Assembly: GCA_016124635.1 (NCBI GenBank)
Contig: WGNJ01000013.1
Span: 186,001 to 250,000 of the forward strand
Source of the DNA: Alphaproteobacteria bacterium
Lineage (GTDB): Bacteria > Pseudomonadota > Alphaproteobacteria > Micropepsales > Micropepsaceae
Direction of reading: 5' to 3'
Length of the DNA stretch: 64,000 nucleotides
The notes under the pieces were generated by a model. That model worked only from the letters and a program-made list of their open reading frames with translations. It did no database searches and was not told where the DNA came from. Of the stretch, positions 18,258-27,461 are shown piece by piece; position 1 is the first letter of the stretch, and each line of letters starts with the position of its first letter. The position numbers were made by a program, and so were the translations under genes.

Positions 18258-19124
18258 ATGACTAAGCTCGCGTATCTCTCGTCAACGGCGCTTTGCGCGA
18301 TCGCGCTGGTTGCCGGCGTCACACCGGCCGCCGCCGACGGCTCGATGGGCGGCCACGACATCTACGGCAGCGTGAACTTCGGCTACGACTGGCTGAACTA
18401 CGATCCGGACTTCGCGCCCAACTACCACAACAACATCTTCACGGCTCAGGGCGCTTTTGGCGTGCCCTTGGACGACGGCTGGCGGGTAGAGGGCAACTTC
18501 TCCTTCGAGACCCAGCAATTCGACAACTTCGGCCTACCGATCGATTTCTCAATCGATACCTGGCAGGTCGGCGGCGTGCTTGGCTACGACTTCGGTGGCG
18601 AGGGACGGATCGGATTCGACGTGGCGTACCAGACGGTCGACGTAGGAATTTCGCTCGACGGCTACAGGCTTGGCGCTCGCGGCGAGTACAACTTGCAGCC
18701 CAACGTCACGCTGCGCGCGACGGCTGGCTACCAAGACTACGACAACAGCGGCATCCAGGCCGACGGCTTCTACGGCGGCGTGGGTGGCTCGTACTATTTC
18801 ACGCGCAACATCGGCTTCCGCGGCGAGATCGACTACTTCAATTACAGTCTCAGCGGCGTCCCGGTCCCGGGTTCGAACGACTACGACGTTTGGGATTTCG
18901 GCGGCAAGCTTCAGTACAAGCTCGACGATTATCCGCTGGTTCTCGGCGGCCACGTGAACTACGCGACGATCGACGCCTTCGGCTTCGACACGAACGTGTG
19001 GACCTTTGGCCTCGACCTTACGGCGATGTTCGGCTCGGGCGCTTCGGACTCGTCCCTCCGCGACACCGAATCCAACACAACGTGGGAGCCGGAGCGCATC
19101 GGCGTGAAGTACTTCACGTTCTAA
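18258..19124 (+). CDS. Outer-membrane beta-barrel protein (porin-like), paralogue 2
   Basis: 288 residues. A signal peptide (TALCAIALVAGVTPAAAD) precedes an aromatic-rich barrel ending in VKYFTF, with a C-terminal Phe as recognised by the BAM complex. It is homologous to the barrel at 5473: GVDAAYQSADIGIS there against GFDVAYQTVDVGIS here, and both have a Y-G-G/N-L-G-x-x-Y-Y-strand pattern. The ATG at 18258 follows TTGAGGAAA. The 287-base region upstream (17971-18257), divergent from lldD, should contain its promoter. A strong terminator follows. Confidence 0.85.
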   Translation: MTKLAYLSSTALCAIALVAGVTPAAADGSMGGHDIYGSVNFGYDWLNYDPDFAPNYHNNIFTAQGAFGVPLDDGWRVEGNFSFETQQFDNFGLPIDFSIDTWQVGGVLGYDFGGEGRIGFDVAYQTVDVGISLDGYRLGARGEYNLQPNVTLRATAGYQDYDNSGIQADGFYGGVGGSYYFTRNIGFRGEIDYFNYSLSGVPVPGSNDYDVWDFGGKLQYKLDDYPLVLGGHVNYATIDAFGFDTNVWTFGLDLTAMFGSGASDSSLRDTESNTTWEPERIGVKYFTF

Positions 19125-19149
19125 GCTTAGCCCCAGACGCAAGGGCGGC

Positions 19150-19186
19150 AAGGCGCGGAGCTTTTGCTCCGCGCCTTGTTCTTTTA
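19150..19186 (+). terminator. Rho-independent terminator after barrel 2
   Basis: Perfect twelve-pair stem AAGGCGCGGAGC (19150-19161) with GCTCCGCGCCTT (19166-19177), loop TTTT, then GTTCTTTT. It ends at the stop of the convergent Clp-type gene. Confidence 0.92.
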
Positions 19187-22100
19187 GGGCTGTGCCGCGC
19201 CGATGAGATCGAAGTCGCCGCGCATCACTTGATCGAACTTGCCGGTGCGCCACGCGCCGGAAGCGTCGCGCACCAATGGCGATGCGCCGCCGCGATAGCG
19301 CCGGACCACGGTGTTCGACGTTGCCGTCTTGGCAAAGCGCTCGCGGATCGCACTTTCGAGCCGTGCCTGTGGCAGATCGCCGAGCGGCGCTATGGCAAGC
19401 CGCACACGCGCCGTCGCGCGCCCCGCGTCCTCGCCCTGCTCGAGAACATGCAATCCGACCTCGGGCAGCAGCAGCCGATGCGCGCCGAAGCCCGAGACCA
19501 GCAGGATCGGCAGGCTCTTGTCGGCCGGATTGGTCATCTCGGAGAACTGCATGTTCCGCGCCTCCGCCCACGAGCGGTACATGCCGCCGAGTTGTGCGCA
19601 CCACTTGCGGGTCGCGGCGGTGTCGCCCGACGCATCGAGCGCCGGCTCGATCAGCAGCGCCACTTCGATTGGCGCCCCTTCGAGCGCGTCTTGCACACCG
19701 AGCTTCACGACGTGCAACTGCAGGGCCAGGCGCTGGATCAGTTCGCGCGAATATTGCGCCTTCGCCGTTCCGCGCGCCAGACGAGCCTGCAACGACGCCG
19801 CCGTATTTGCCGCTGCCTGCACACGGTCCATCAGCGCCAATCGCGCCAATGTCGTGTGGCGCTCCGGGCGTGACCAGAAGTCGGGCTTCGACATCTCTTC
19901 GGCGAGTCGCAGCTTGATTTGATCCCATTGTTCGGAGGCTATCGTGCGCTCGATCTCGCCTGCCGCCGCGTCGAGCGCCTCGCGCTCGGCTGGCGTGCCC
20001 ATGGGGTCGAGGATCATGGCGCGGAGGTTGGGCCGCGCGCCGTTGTTGTCGCTCGAAGACTTCGGCAGGGCATCGGCGTTCGGATCGACGAACTCGGCCT
20101 GGATGCCTTGCCCGTCGCTGCGCACGAAGACGAATTGGTCGCCCTCGGGAAAGCGGCGCTCGACGATGGTCGCGGCGAGCGGCGCCAGCACGTATTGATC
20201 GATCGCGCGCTTCAGCGGCCGCGCCCCCATCTCCGGCGAAAAGCCCTTCTCCAGCAGAAAGTCTTGCGCCGAGGCCTCCCATTCGACGGCCCAGTCGCGA
20301 TCTTTGAGACCGCGCCGCTCGAGCACTTGCTTCAGCTCCTTCCTCAGGATTCCGCGCATCAATTCGCGCGTCAGCGGCTTGAACACGATCACCTTGTCGA
20401 GGCGGTTCTGAAATTCGGGTCTGAAGGTTTGCGCGATCACCGTGTTGATCTGATCCGGCGAGAACGTTTCGGCGGCCGGCGCAAAGCCGAGGCCGGAGCC
20501 GCGATGGGCTGTGGCGCCAAGGTTGCTCGTCAAGATGATGATCGTGTGGCGGAAGTCGGCGACGCGGCCGGAAGCGTCGGAGAGCCGCGCATCGTCGAAC
20601 ACCTGCAGGAACATGTCCCACACGCGGGCGTGCGCCTTTTCGAACTCGTCGAGCAGCACGACGGAGAAGGGCTGTTTGCGCACGCGGTTGATGAGCGAGT
20701 CCGTGTCCGGCCGGTCGCCGCTCTCGCCCAAGATCTTGATCGTCGATTCCGGAGTTTGGAATTCGCTCATGTCGAGACGGATCAGCCGGTCTGCGGAGCC
20801 GAACAGGTATTCCGCCAGCGTTTTGGCGAGCTCGGTTTTGCCGGTGCCGGTGGGGCCTGCAAACAAGAACACGCCGATCGGTTTGCCCGAATCGACGAGC
20901 CCCGCCTTGAGCATGGCGATGCGGTCGACGACCGCGCCGACGGCTTCGTCCTGGCCGATGACGCGTGCCGAAAAGAATTGTCGGATGGCGGCGAGGTCGA
21001 GGCGCTCCTTGTTGTCGAGTATCGAGACGGGCAGGCCCGTCACCTGGGCCAATGTCTGGGTCACGTCCTCGGCCGTTAGCATCCTCTTGTTTTCAGTGAT
21101 GCAACGGTTCGCCGTCCGCTTGATGAGGTCGAGCAGATTGCCCGGCAGCTTCTCGTCGCTCACATATTGCCGCGCCAGGTCGATTGCGACGGGGATCGCA
21201 CCATTGTCGACGGTCAGACGTCGTTGCGCGGTTAGGCGCTGGCAGAATCCCACCGCGAGCGCCGTTGCCTCCTGCTCGGAGTGGGGCTCGATGCGCACGA
21301 CTTCAAGCAGGGCGCGTAAGTTCGGCCGCGCCTGCATCAGCCGCGTGGCCTCCGCTGGCGTGGCCTCGCTCCAAATGATCAATCGCCCCGCGGAGATCGA
21401 CGGCAGGATTTGATCGAGAATGCTGGCGCTTTGGCCGCGATGCGTGCCGCTCGAAGCGACTTGGAGCATATCCGGGATGTACCAGATGAGTTTCTTGCTG
21501 GCCGCAAGCTCTTCGGTCGCGCGGCGAATACGCTCTTCGAGTTGCCCGATATAGACCTGACCGGCTTGCAGATCGACGCCGCTCGCCTCGAACACGCCCC
21601 AGCCCTTTCGCGCCAGCTTGCCGTTCAGCAATTTCAGGAGCGAGGATTTGCCGACGCCGCGCTCGCCGGTGATCAGCAGCGACCGTTGGGGCGCTTGAGC
21701 AAGGGCGCCCTCAGCTGTCTGCATGGCCTCGCGCCAGGGTGCTGCGTCGATCAAGAGCTCGCCCTCTTCGCGCGCGTTCCAAAAGCGTCCGAACGAGCGC
21801 AAGAATTGCCGGTCGATGCTCGAATGTTGGAAGCTGATCAGATCTTCGACGAGTTTCGTCGCAAACGGGTGATTGAGCCGTTTCAGAAAGGCCTCGATCT
21901 CGCCGGGTGTCGAGGCGCCGTGCCGGTTCAGCGCCGCGCCGAAGACGGCCGCTTCGCCGGCTTGTTGGCATTTCGTGAAGTATTCGCGAAATGCAGCCGG
22001 GATCATGTTGTTGTTGGTCCACCACTCCTTGGCGGCAACGGCAGGCGCGCCGGCGGGCGGGCGCGGGCGCGCGCCGGCCAAGAATTGCAGCGCGAAATAG

Positions 22101-22600
22101 ATCGCCCACGGGCGCATGTTCGAAAACTGCTCGACGACCTCGTCGGCGACTTCGCCGCCGTCGTCGCGCTCGGCAAGCGCCGCCAACGCCGCGCACGAGA
22201 GTCCCCAATTCGCGCCGGTCGCGTATTGCAGCACGGTGTCGATGTCGACATCCGGCAAGACCAGCAGCGCGACCGCCTCTTTGAACTTGGCGTGCGCCGC
22301 CAGGTCGCGCGGATGTGCGCTGTTGTCGCCGAATGCCTCGAATTCGTCCGCGAGCATATGCAGCTTGACGGTGAGTGAGCTCGCCTCGGGCTCGCGGTGG
22401 GTATCGTCTTCCGGTGGCCCGGGCCGGGATGTTGGCAGCTCTACTTGCAGCTTGGGCTGGTCTGGCGAGTGCGGCGACCTGTCGCCGAAGACGCGCCGCG
22501 CGGCGTCGGTAAGCGTGAGCCCGCCCCAAATCCACGCAAGAAAGACCACGGCGAGGAAGCCGCCGAGCATGTAGCCGAAAATCACGATGAAGGTATCCAA
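19184..22600 (-). CDS. Membrane-anchored Clp/Hsp100 ATPase fused to a release-factor-2-like domain lacking GGQ
   Basis: 1138 residues. One membrane helix (about 4-26), then an acidic linker and a unique helical region (about 70-290). AAA module 1: Walker A GERGVGKS (312-319), but the Walker B position reads YIPDM without the Glu. AAA module 2 is intact ClpB/ClpA type: VIGQDEAV (548), Walker A GPTGTGKT (582-589), Walker B VVLLDE (647-652), TSN sensor (691), FRPEFQNRLD arginine finger region (726), GARPLKR sensor 2 (792). Residues about 880-1138 resemble bacterial RF2: KPDFWSRPE (905), MYRSWAEARN (1007), GAHRLLLPE (1039), tail RTGKFDQVMRGDFD (1118). The GGQ hydrolase domain is missing. It may unfold or remodel ribosome-associated substrates at the membrane (inference). 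Probable operon with the upstream methyltransferase. Confidence 0.85.
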   Translation of the reverse strand: MDTFIVIFGYMLGGFLAVVFLAWIWGGLTLTDAARRVFGDRSPHSPDQPKLQVELPTSRPGPPEDDTHREPEASSLTVKLHMLADEFEAFGDNSAHPRDLAAHAKFKEAVALLVLPDVDIDTVLQYATGANWGLSCAALAALAERDDGGEVADEVVEQFSNMRPWAIYFALQFLAGARPRPPAGAPAVAAKEWWTNNNMIPAAFREYFTKCQQAGEAAVFGAALNRHGASTPGEIEAFLKRLNHPFATKLVEDLISFQHSSIDRQFLRSFGRFWNAREEGELLIDAAPWREAMQTAEGALAQAPQRSLLITGERGVGKSSLLKLLNGKLARKGWGVFEASGVDLQAGQVYIGQLEERIRRATEELAASKKLIWYIPDMLQVASSGTHRGQSASILDQILPSISAGRLIIWSEATPAEATRLMQARPNLRALLEVVRIEPHSEQEATALAVGFCQRLTAQRRLTVDNGAIPVAIDLARQYVSDEKLPGNLLDLIKRTANRCITENKRMLTAEDVTQTLAQVTGLPVSILDNKERLDLAAIRQFFSARVIGQDEAVGAVVDRIAMLKAGLVDSGKPIGVFLFAGPTGTGKTELAKTLAEYLFGSADRLIRLDMSEFQTPESTIKILGESGDRPDTDSLINRVRKQPFSVVLLDEFEKAHARVWDMFLQVFDDARLSDASGRVADFRHTIIILTSNLGATAHRGSGLGFAPAAETFSPDQINTVIAQTFRPEFQNRLDKVIVFKPLTRELMRGILRKELKQVLERRGLKDRDWAVEWEASAQDFLLEKGFSPEMGARPLKRAIDQYVLAPLAATIVERRFPEGDQFVFVRSDGQGIQAEFVDPNADALPKSSSDNNGARPNLRAMILDPMGTPAEREALDAAAGEIERTIASEQWDQIKLRLAEEMSKPDFWSRPERHTTLARLALMDRVQAAANTAASLQARLARGTAKAQYSRELIQRLALQLHVVKLGVQDALEGAPIEVALLIEPALDASGDTAATRKWCAQLGGMYRSWAEARNMQFSEMTNPADKSLPILLVSGFGAHRLLLPEVGLHVLEQGEDAGRATARVRLAIAPLGDLPQARLESAIRERFAKTATSNTVVRRYRGGASPLVRDASGAWRTGKFDQVMRGDFDLIGAAQP

Positions 22601-22669
22601 GCCGCACGGCCCCTCGAAACGCCGGTCGGCTTTATCGCATGCCCTGTGCGACTTGCTAAGCGCCGCCGA

Positions 22670-23482
22670 TCACCGCTTGCGCGCGACAATCTCAAGCACC
22701 AGCGGTGTCACCATCAGGCTCCGCCGATCGGCTTTCGCCGCCGTCAGGGCTGCGCGCGTGTCCGCTGCGTCTTGCGCTGTTAACCGACCCGACGCGAGGA
22801 GCCTTTCTAGAAACGAGGCGACGAAGCTCGCGGGCCATTGCCAGAACGCGTTTCCAGGCGGCACGATTTCGATGATCGGGCGTGCCGAACGGATCTCGAA
22901 TCCGGCGTCGGCAAGGTGGTGCCGTAGGGCGAGACCGCTGTCGATCTTCCCGCCCTCGGCTCTGACGCTGTCGATGACAGCGTCGACGAACCGCTCGAAC
23001 ATAGTCGACCGTGGTGCCAAGCGCCACGAGCGATAATCGAGATACTCGTGAAAGACGGCGACACCGCCGGGCTTCAGCGCTCGCGCCAAATGCCCGATGA
23101 CGGCCTTCGGTTCACGCACAAAGGAGAGAACCCAGCGGCACCAGGCCGCGTCCGCGACCGCCTCGCCGAATGTTGCGTCGACGACATCCACTTCGATCGT
23201 CGAAACGTTGTGCAGGCGGTGTCGCCGTGTCCGCGCCGTAAGCGCGTCGAGAAACCGCCTCGACCGCTCGACTGCGATGACCTGGCCGCTTTCGCCGACA
23301 ATTTTCGCCAGATCCTCGCTCGCATAGCCAGGCCCAGCACCGACATCGATCACGGTTTGGCCAGTCGTGATTCCTGCGCGACGCCAAGCGTCCAAGGCGT
23401 GCTCGCGCCAAACCTGGTGCTGAAAGCCTAGCCGTTCGATTTCCGCATCATGCGTGCCGAGCACATAGTCGCGATCGCTCAT
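22670..23482 (-). CDS. SAM-dependent class I methyltransferase
   Basis: 270 residues. Motif I VIDVGAGPGYASEDLA binds SAM, the acidic residue of motif II is in VIAVERS, and ALKPGGVAVFHEYLDY is post-motif II/III. The C-terminal part after residue 190 carries no extra domain. The substrate is unknown; the sequence looks like a UbiE/small-molecule type rather than an RNA or DNA enzyme. It lies 69 bases upstream of the Clp-RF2-like gene on the same strand and may be co-transcribed with it, which would be worth noting if the ATPase acts on ribosomes. Confidence 0.88.
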   Translation of the reverse strand: MSDRDYVLGTHDAEIERLGFQHQVWREHALDAWRRAGITTGQTVIDVGAGPGYASEDLAKIVGESGQVIAVERSRRFLDALTARTRRHRLHNVSTIEVDVVDATFGEAVADAAWCRWVLSFVREPKAVIGHLARALKPGGVAVFHEYLDYRSWRLAPRSTMFERFVDAVIDSVRAEGGKIDSGLALRHHLADAGFEIRSARPIIEIVPPGNAFWQWPASFVASFLERLLASGRLTAQDAADTRAALTAAKADRRSLMVTPLVLEIVARKR

Positions 23483-23550
23483 AGGTGTCCCTCCGTGCGG
23501 GACTTACCCCGCGCGGAACCGGGACAAACTCCGTTTCCTGACGCTGAATC

Positions 23551-24426
23551 TCAGGCAGCTTGAGGCGCCGCACCCGCGACGCTGGTGCGGAACATCTCGC
23601 GGCGCTGGCCGTGGTAATCGTTGAGCGCGTTGTGTTGCGTCGCGCGGTTGTCCCAGATCGTCAGCGTACCCTTCGCCCACCGAACCCGGCAGGTGAAATT
23701 GTCGTTGAGCGCATGCTTGTAGAGATATTGCAGCAGAGCCTGGCTCTCGCCGTGAGACCATCCATCGATGCGCACGGTGTAGACCGGATTGACGAAGAGC
23801 GCGGGCTTGCCTGACTCGGGATGCCGCACCACGATCGGATGCACCATCTCGTGGTAGGCATCCTTCGACGGTTCGATCGCCGTGGACATTTTGTGCTTCA
23901 CGGAGTCGAGGTAGCCGCCGGTGCCGTAGGCCGCACCGGCCGAATGCACTGCGCGCAACCCGCGCAGTGTCTCCTTCAGGCCGTCCGACAAGGTTTCGTA
24001 GGCGAGATATTGGTTCTGAAACAACGTATCGCCGCCGTAGTCCGGCACCTCGTGCGCGTAGAGCAAGGTGAAGCTCGGCGGCTCCGGCAGATACGTCAGG
24101 TCCGAGTGCCAAGCATTGGCGAAGTTCAGCTTGTCGGCGCGCTCCTTGAGCACACGGATCACATACGGCCGTTCATCGAGCGCTTTGACGAACGGCGTCA
24201 CCATGCGCCCGCCGAGCTGATCGGTGAGCCGCTCCAAATCGTCGAGCGACATCGACTGCTCCGGGATGGTGACCACGAGATGATCGATCAGCGCCCGTCT
24301 GAGCGCTGCGACATCCGCCGCCGACAGTGTGGTGCTGCAGTCGAGACCCAGGACTTCGGCGCCGAGCGCACCGGCAATGCGCTCTGCACGAACCGTTGAA
24401 TGCGAAACCTGATGCGTGGCAACCAT
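23551..24426 (-). CDS. TauD/TfdA-family Fe(II)/2-oxoglutarate dioxygenase
   Basis: 291 residues, typical length. The iron-binding H-x-D is in NAWHSDLTYLPEP; the distal His and the 2-oxoglutarate Arg are in TIWDNRATQHNALNDYHGQRREMFRTSV. PDYGGDTLFQNQ is the usual substrate-loop strand. These enzymes hydroxylate sulfonates, herbicides or sulfate esters to release sulfite or an alcohol. The substrate is not determined; taurine dioxygenase is the best-known relative. No sulfonate ABC transporter is next to it. Confidence 0.9.
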   Translation of the reverse strand: MVATHQVSHSTVRAERIAGALGAEVLGLDCSTTLSAADVAALRRALIDHLVVTIPEQSMSLDDLERLTDQLGGRMVTPFVKALDERPYVIRVLKERADKLNFANAWHSDLTYLPEPPSFTLLYAHEVPDYGGDTLFQNQYLAYETLSDGLKETLRGLRAVHSAGAAYGTGGYLDSVKHKMSTAIEPSKDAYHEMVHPIVVRHPESGKPALFVNPVYTVRIDGWSHGESQALLQYLYKHALNDNFTCRVRWAKGTLTIWDNRATQHNALNDYHGQRREMFRTSVAGAAPQAA

Positions 24427-24516
24427 GGGGACCTCGTTTCACCCCATGATAGTCGCGTCGGGCCACTTGGTCAGCACCCCGCAACAAAGACGGAACAGGC
24501 GGTGGGTCGGGAAAAG

Positions 24517-24804
24517 CTACTGCGCGGCCGGCGGCGTTGAAGATTGGTGCCGCGGATGGGCTGCCATGAACGCCTTGCAGCCGCCGGAGAACTTGTCCTT
24601 GTTGGCCTGCACGCAGGCATGTCGCTCATCGCGCGACTTCGACGTCGAACAGTATGTCTGGATATCGGCGCTGCACGCCTCGCGGAAGCCGTGCCGGCCG
24701 CCGTGCGTGTCTGCTGTGTCGCTGCCTGTCGCCGGCGTGTCGGCCGCGAAGGCGGCGCCGGACAATCCGATCATCATCAGAAAGGGAAGTGCAAGCCGCT
24801 GCAT
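24517..24804 (-). CDS. Small exported cysteine-rich protein
   Basis: 95 residues. Signal peptide (MIGLSGAAFAAD). The mature part has the pattern ACSADIQTYCSTSKSRDERHACVQANKDKFSGGCKAF, four cysteines spaced like the cys-rich repeat of GLG1-type proteins. It would be periplasmic with two disulfides. Function unknown. It is preceded by a 233-base gene-free region (24805-25037), where its promoter must lie. Confidence 0.7.
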   Translation of the reverse strand: MQRLALPFLMMIGLSGAAFAADTPATGSDTADTHGGRHGFREACSADIQTYCSTSKSRDERHACVQANKDKFSGGCKAFMAAHPRHQSSTPPAAQ

Positions 24805-25037
24805 CTTGTTCTCCTAAGCGCGCTAGCGGAGAAGAAGTTCGCCGCTCGGCGCGCATAAAGACACGGCAGTGACCAAGATTCTTTGCAGCCAACTTAAACT
24901 TTTATCATGCGGCGGCGCTGTCGTTCGCCGGTCGCATCGGCGTTGTTCATCGGCGTTCAACAACGTCGACGTAAAGGCCAAACAGAAAATGCGCCCGATC
25001 GCTCGAGCGCATTTTCAAACGCGAACGTCAGATCGTT

Positions 25038-25406
25038 CTAGGACGATACGGCGTCCATCGCCCGCAGGCGCTCGAACACCGCTTCGACGGCATCGACGAA
25101 ATGCGCTGTCGAGTTGATGAGGCAGAACGAACCCATTGCCTGATATTGCTTCGAGTAGTCGAAATTCTTCGGCGTCAGATTGACGTCGTGTCCGGTCTTC
25201 TCTTTCTCGATCGTGTTGCGGTGAGACATGTAGCCTTGCGCCCAGCTAAAATAGCTGAGGCCGAGATCAGGCTGCGATTTCACGTCCGCGAGGAATCCGG
25301 CGCAGTCGCGTGCGCCCGCGCCATAGATGCGTGCGCCCTCTTGCGCGAAAGCCGTTGAAGCACAAACCAACGCGATACCGACTGCGGTAATTGCGGCACC
25401 TTTCAT
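25038..25406 (-). CDS. Exported small protein of unknown function
   Basis: 122 residues. Signal peptide (ALVCASTAFAQ), then a two-Cys domain: GARDCAGFL, SYFSWAQGYMS and FCLINSTAHFVDAV. The layout of Cys, a central aromatic/Gly segment and a second Cys resembles small periplasmic proteins of the HdeA/Rap1a-like type, but this is only a resemblance. Monocistronic by position. Confidence 0.65.
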   Translation of the reverse strand: MKGAAITAVGIALVCASTAFAQEGARIYGAGARDCAGFLADVKSQPDLGLSYFSWAQGYMSHRNTIEKEKTGHDVNLTPKNFDYSKQYQAMGSFCLINSTAHFVDAVEAVFERLRAMDAVSS

Positions 25407-25563
25407 CCGTGAAACTCTCCCCGAAAGAAGCGCGATTGAGTGTAAGGGTGAGTGAAAGCCTAATCAGAGTCGCAAAAGTTTGCGACTCGGAAGAATTCCC
25501 GCAGAACGGGAGACCGCGCGCTCAACTTGAACGCGCAGTGCGCACCTCGTGGGCGAGTGCTGC

Positions 25564-26790
25564 TTACTTGGGCTCGACCCGGACGACGGTGCCGTCGCCA
25601 CCGCCCGGTCCGGAAAAGCCCGGGTGATCTTGTTCGGTCAGCAAATAAAGGTAGCCGTCGGGCCCGGTCCGGACATCGCGAATGCGCATCCCGAGTTCTT
25701 TGAACAACTCTTCTTGCCCGACGACCGCGTAGTTGGCGTCGAAGTTCACGCGGCGGACGTTCTTGAACACCAGCGATCCGGAGAAGCCGTCGCCCTCCCA
25801 CGCGGGAAACTTATCCCCATGATAGATGGTGAAGCCCGACGGCGCGATCGACGGCGTCCAATAGAGCAGGGGCTGCTCCATTCCTTCATGCTCCGTATAC
25901 GGAGAGACATAGGCGCCCGAGTAGTCCATGCCGTACGTGATCACCGGCCAGCCGTAATTCTTGCCCGGCTCGATGATGTTGATCTCATCGCCGCCGCGCG
26001 GCCCGTGCTCTGTTTCCCACACGCGGCCGGTCTTCTCGTCGAAGAAGAGCCCTTGTTCGTTGCGATGCCCCAGCGTCCAGATTTCGGGCCGCGCGCCCTG
26101 GCGGCCGGAGAACGGATTCCCGCTCGGAATGCTGCCGTCTTCGTTCAGATGCACGATCTTGCCGAGATCGGTGGAGAGGTCCTGCGCTTTTTCGCGGTAT
26201 TCGAATCCCTCGCCGATCGTGAGCAGGAACGTGCCGTCGGGCAGGAACACCATGCGTCCGCCGAAATGGTTCGCCGTATCCTTTGTCGGCGCCGCCGTGA
26301 AGATCGGCTGGACGTCGCTGAGTGCATGACCGTCGAAGTGTGCGCGCACGACGCGTGTCGCGTTGGCGTTCGCATCGCCGGATGCGAAGGTGAGATAGAG
26401 AATGTGGTTTTCGGCAAACTTCGGATGCAGCACCACGTCGAAGAGGCCCGCCTGCCCGGGGGCGCGAAACATCGAGCCGGGCGCCGTGTAGACCGGCGGC
26501 ACCCCTGAGACCGGCGTAGGATCGAGCGTGTCATTCCGTATGACGCGCAGACGGCCGGCGCGTTCAGTCACCAACATCGATCCATCCGGCAAGAACGCGA
26601 TCGACCAAGGATGGTCGAGGCCCGTCGCCAGCGTCGTGAGCTTGTAGTCGACGGGCCCCGTCGGTACCGGCGCGGTTGCATGCGCAGGCGCAAAGTCCGC
26701 GGGGTCTTTCGGCGTCTCGGGCCCCGCATCTGCCCAGGCGAGTCCGGTGGCGAATGCGGTCGAAGCAAGCAAAGACAGGCTCAGGCGCAT
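25564..26790 (-). CDS. PQQ-dependent sugar dehydrogenase (soluble, GDH-B / YliI type)
   Basis: 408 residues. Signal peptide (AFATGLAWAD). The six-bladed propeller has the usual landmarks: GLDHPWSIAFLPDGSMLVTER near the start, VVLHPKF with the likely catalytic His, LGHRNEQGLFFD, EHGPRGGDEIN (a metal-binding loop region), NYGWPVITYG and a final GGGDGTVVRV. It oxidises aldoses in the periplasm and passes electrons to the respiratory chain. PQQ synthesis genes are not in the window, so the cofactor source is not visible. Confidence 0.9.
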   Translation of the reverse strand: MRLSLSLLASTAFATGLAWADAGPETPKDPADFAPAHATAPVPTGPVDYKLTTLATGLDHPWSIAFLPDGSMLVTERAGRLRVIRNDTLDPTPVSGVPPVYTAPGSMFRAPGQAGLFDVVLHPKFAENHILYLTFASGDANANATRVVRAHFDGHALSDVQPIFTAAPTKDTANHFGGRMVFLPDGTFLLTIGEGFEYREKAQDLSTDLGKIVHLNEDGSIPSGNPFSGRQGARPEIWTLGHRNEQGLFFDEKTGRVWETEHGPRGGDEINIIEPGKNYGWPVITYGMDYSGAYVSPYTEHEGMEQPLLYWTPSIAPSGFTIYHGDKFPAWEGDGFSGSLVFKNVRRVNFDANYAVVGQEELFKELGMRIRDVRTGPDGYLYLLTEQDHPGFSGPGGGDGTVVRVEPK

Positions 26791-26896
26791 GGCATCCCCT
26801 CAGGGCCCAAAGGTCTCAGGCTAAAGACATCAGACCCCATTTTGGGGCATAAGTGAACTCTGTGCCAAAGAGCCGAATAAAGCAGGCGAGGGGACG

Positions 26897-27346
26897 ATGC
26901 GGGCGATCATTGTGTTTGTGCTGGTTTTGGCGGTGACGGTCGTCGTTGGGATAGCCGCGCACTCGCTGTTCGTCATGCATGCTTGGACGATGGCCGCCGT
27001 GCAGGCGAGCGGCGCCGTACCAGCTCCGCCGAGCATGGCGGATCATATCGACTGGATCACGCACGACATCGTCGGCATGGGCCCGACCTACGGCGCACTT
27101 GTGGGAATAGCTTTGATCATCGCCTTCATCGTGGCGGGCTACTTCGCCCGGCTGACGGGGCTGCGCGTGATCGTCTTCGCGGTTGCGGGCGCCGTCGCGA
27201 TGTACGTGCTCTTCACGATCATGAAGCTGACGCTTGGCACCGTCGGCGTCTTCGGTGCGCGCGGTGCGGAAGGCCTTGCTGCGCAAGCCGCCGTCGGCGC
27301 GCTGGCGGGATTCTTATTCGCAGTCATGAAGCCTGCGGCGCGATGA
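26897..27346 (+). CDS. Small four-helix membrane protein of unknown function
   Basis: 149 residues with four hydrophobic segments (about residues 3-30, 60-85, 90-112 and 128-147) and a periplasmic loop containing PSMADHIDWITHDIVGMGPTYG. Starts at ATG 26897; an upstream GAGGGGA provides a ribosome site. No known motif. It ends about 70 bases before the MFS exporter coding signal on the same strand and may share its transcript. Confidence 0.7.
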   Translation: MRAIIVFVLVLAVTVVVGIAAHSLFVMHAWTMAAVQASGAVPAPPSMADHIDWITHDIVGMGPTYGALVGIALIIAFIVAGYFARLTGLRVIVFAVAGAVAMYVLFTIMKLTLGTVGVFGARGAEGLAAQAAVGALAGFLFAVMKPAAR

Positions 27347-27461
27347 GCGGCCGACGGTAGTCGTTGACCGCCGCCCGTGAGATCGGCCAAGTTGCGCGGG
27401 CAGGGGTCCCGCCATTCAAAACCGAAATCTTCTCCTCTTTCTTATCGCGCGCTTCTTCGGC

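Noticed and set aside
18549-20621. A long minus-strand frame of 690 codons across barrel 2 and the Clp-type gene
   Set aside because: It is antisense to the barrel and in the wrong frame of the Clp gene. Composition is Arg/Ala-rich without motifs; both real genes have strong family matches.
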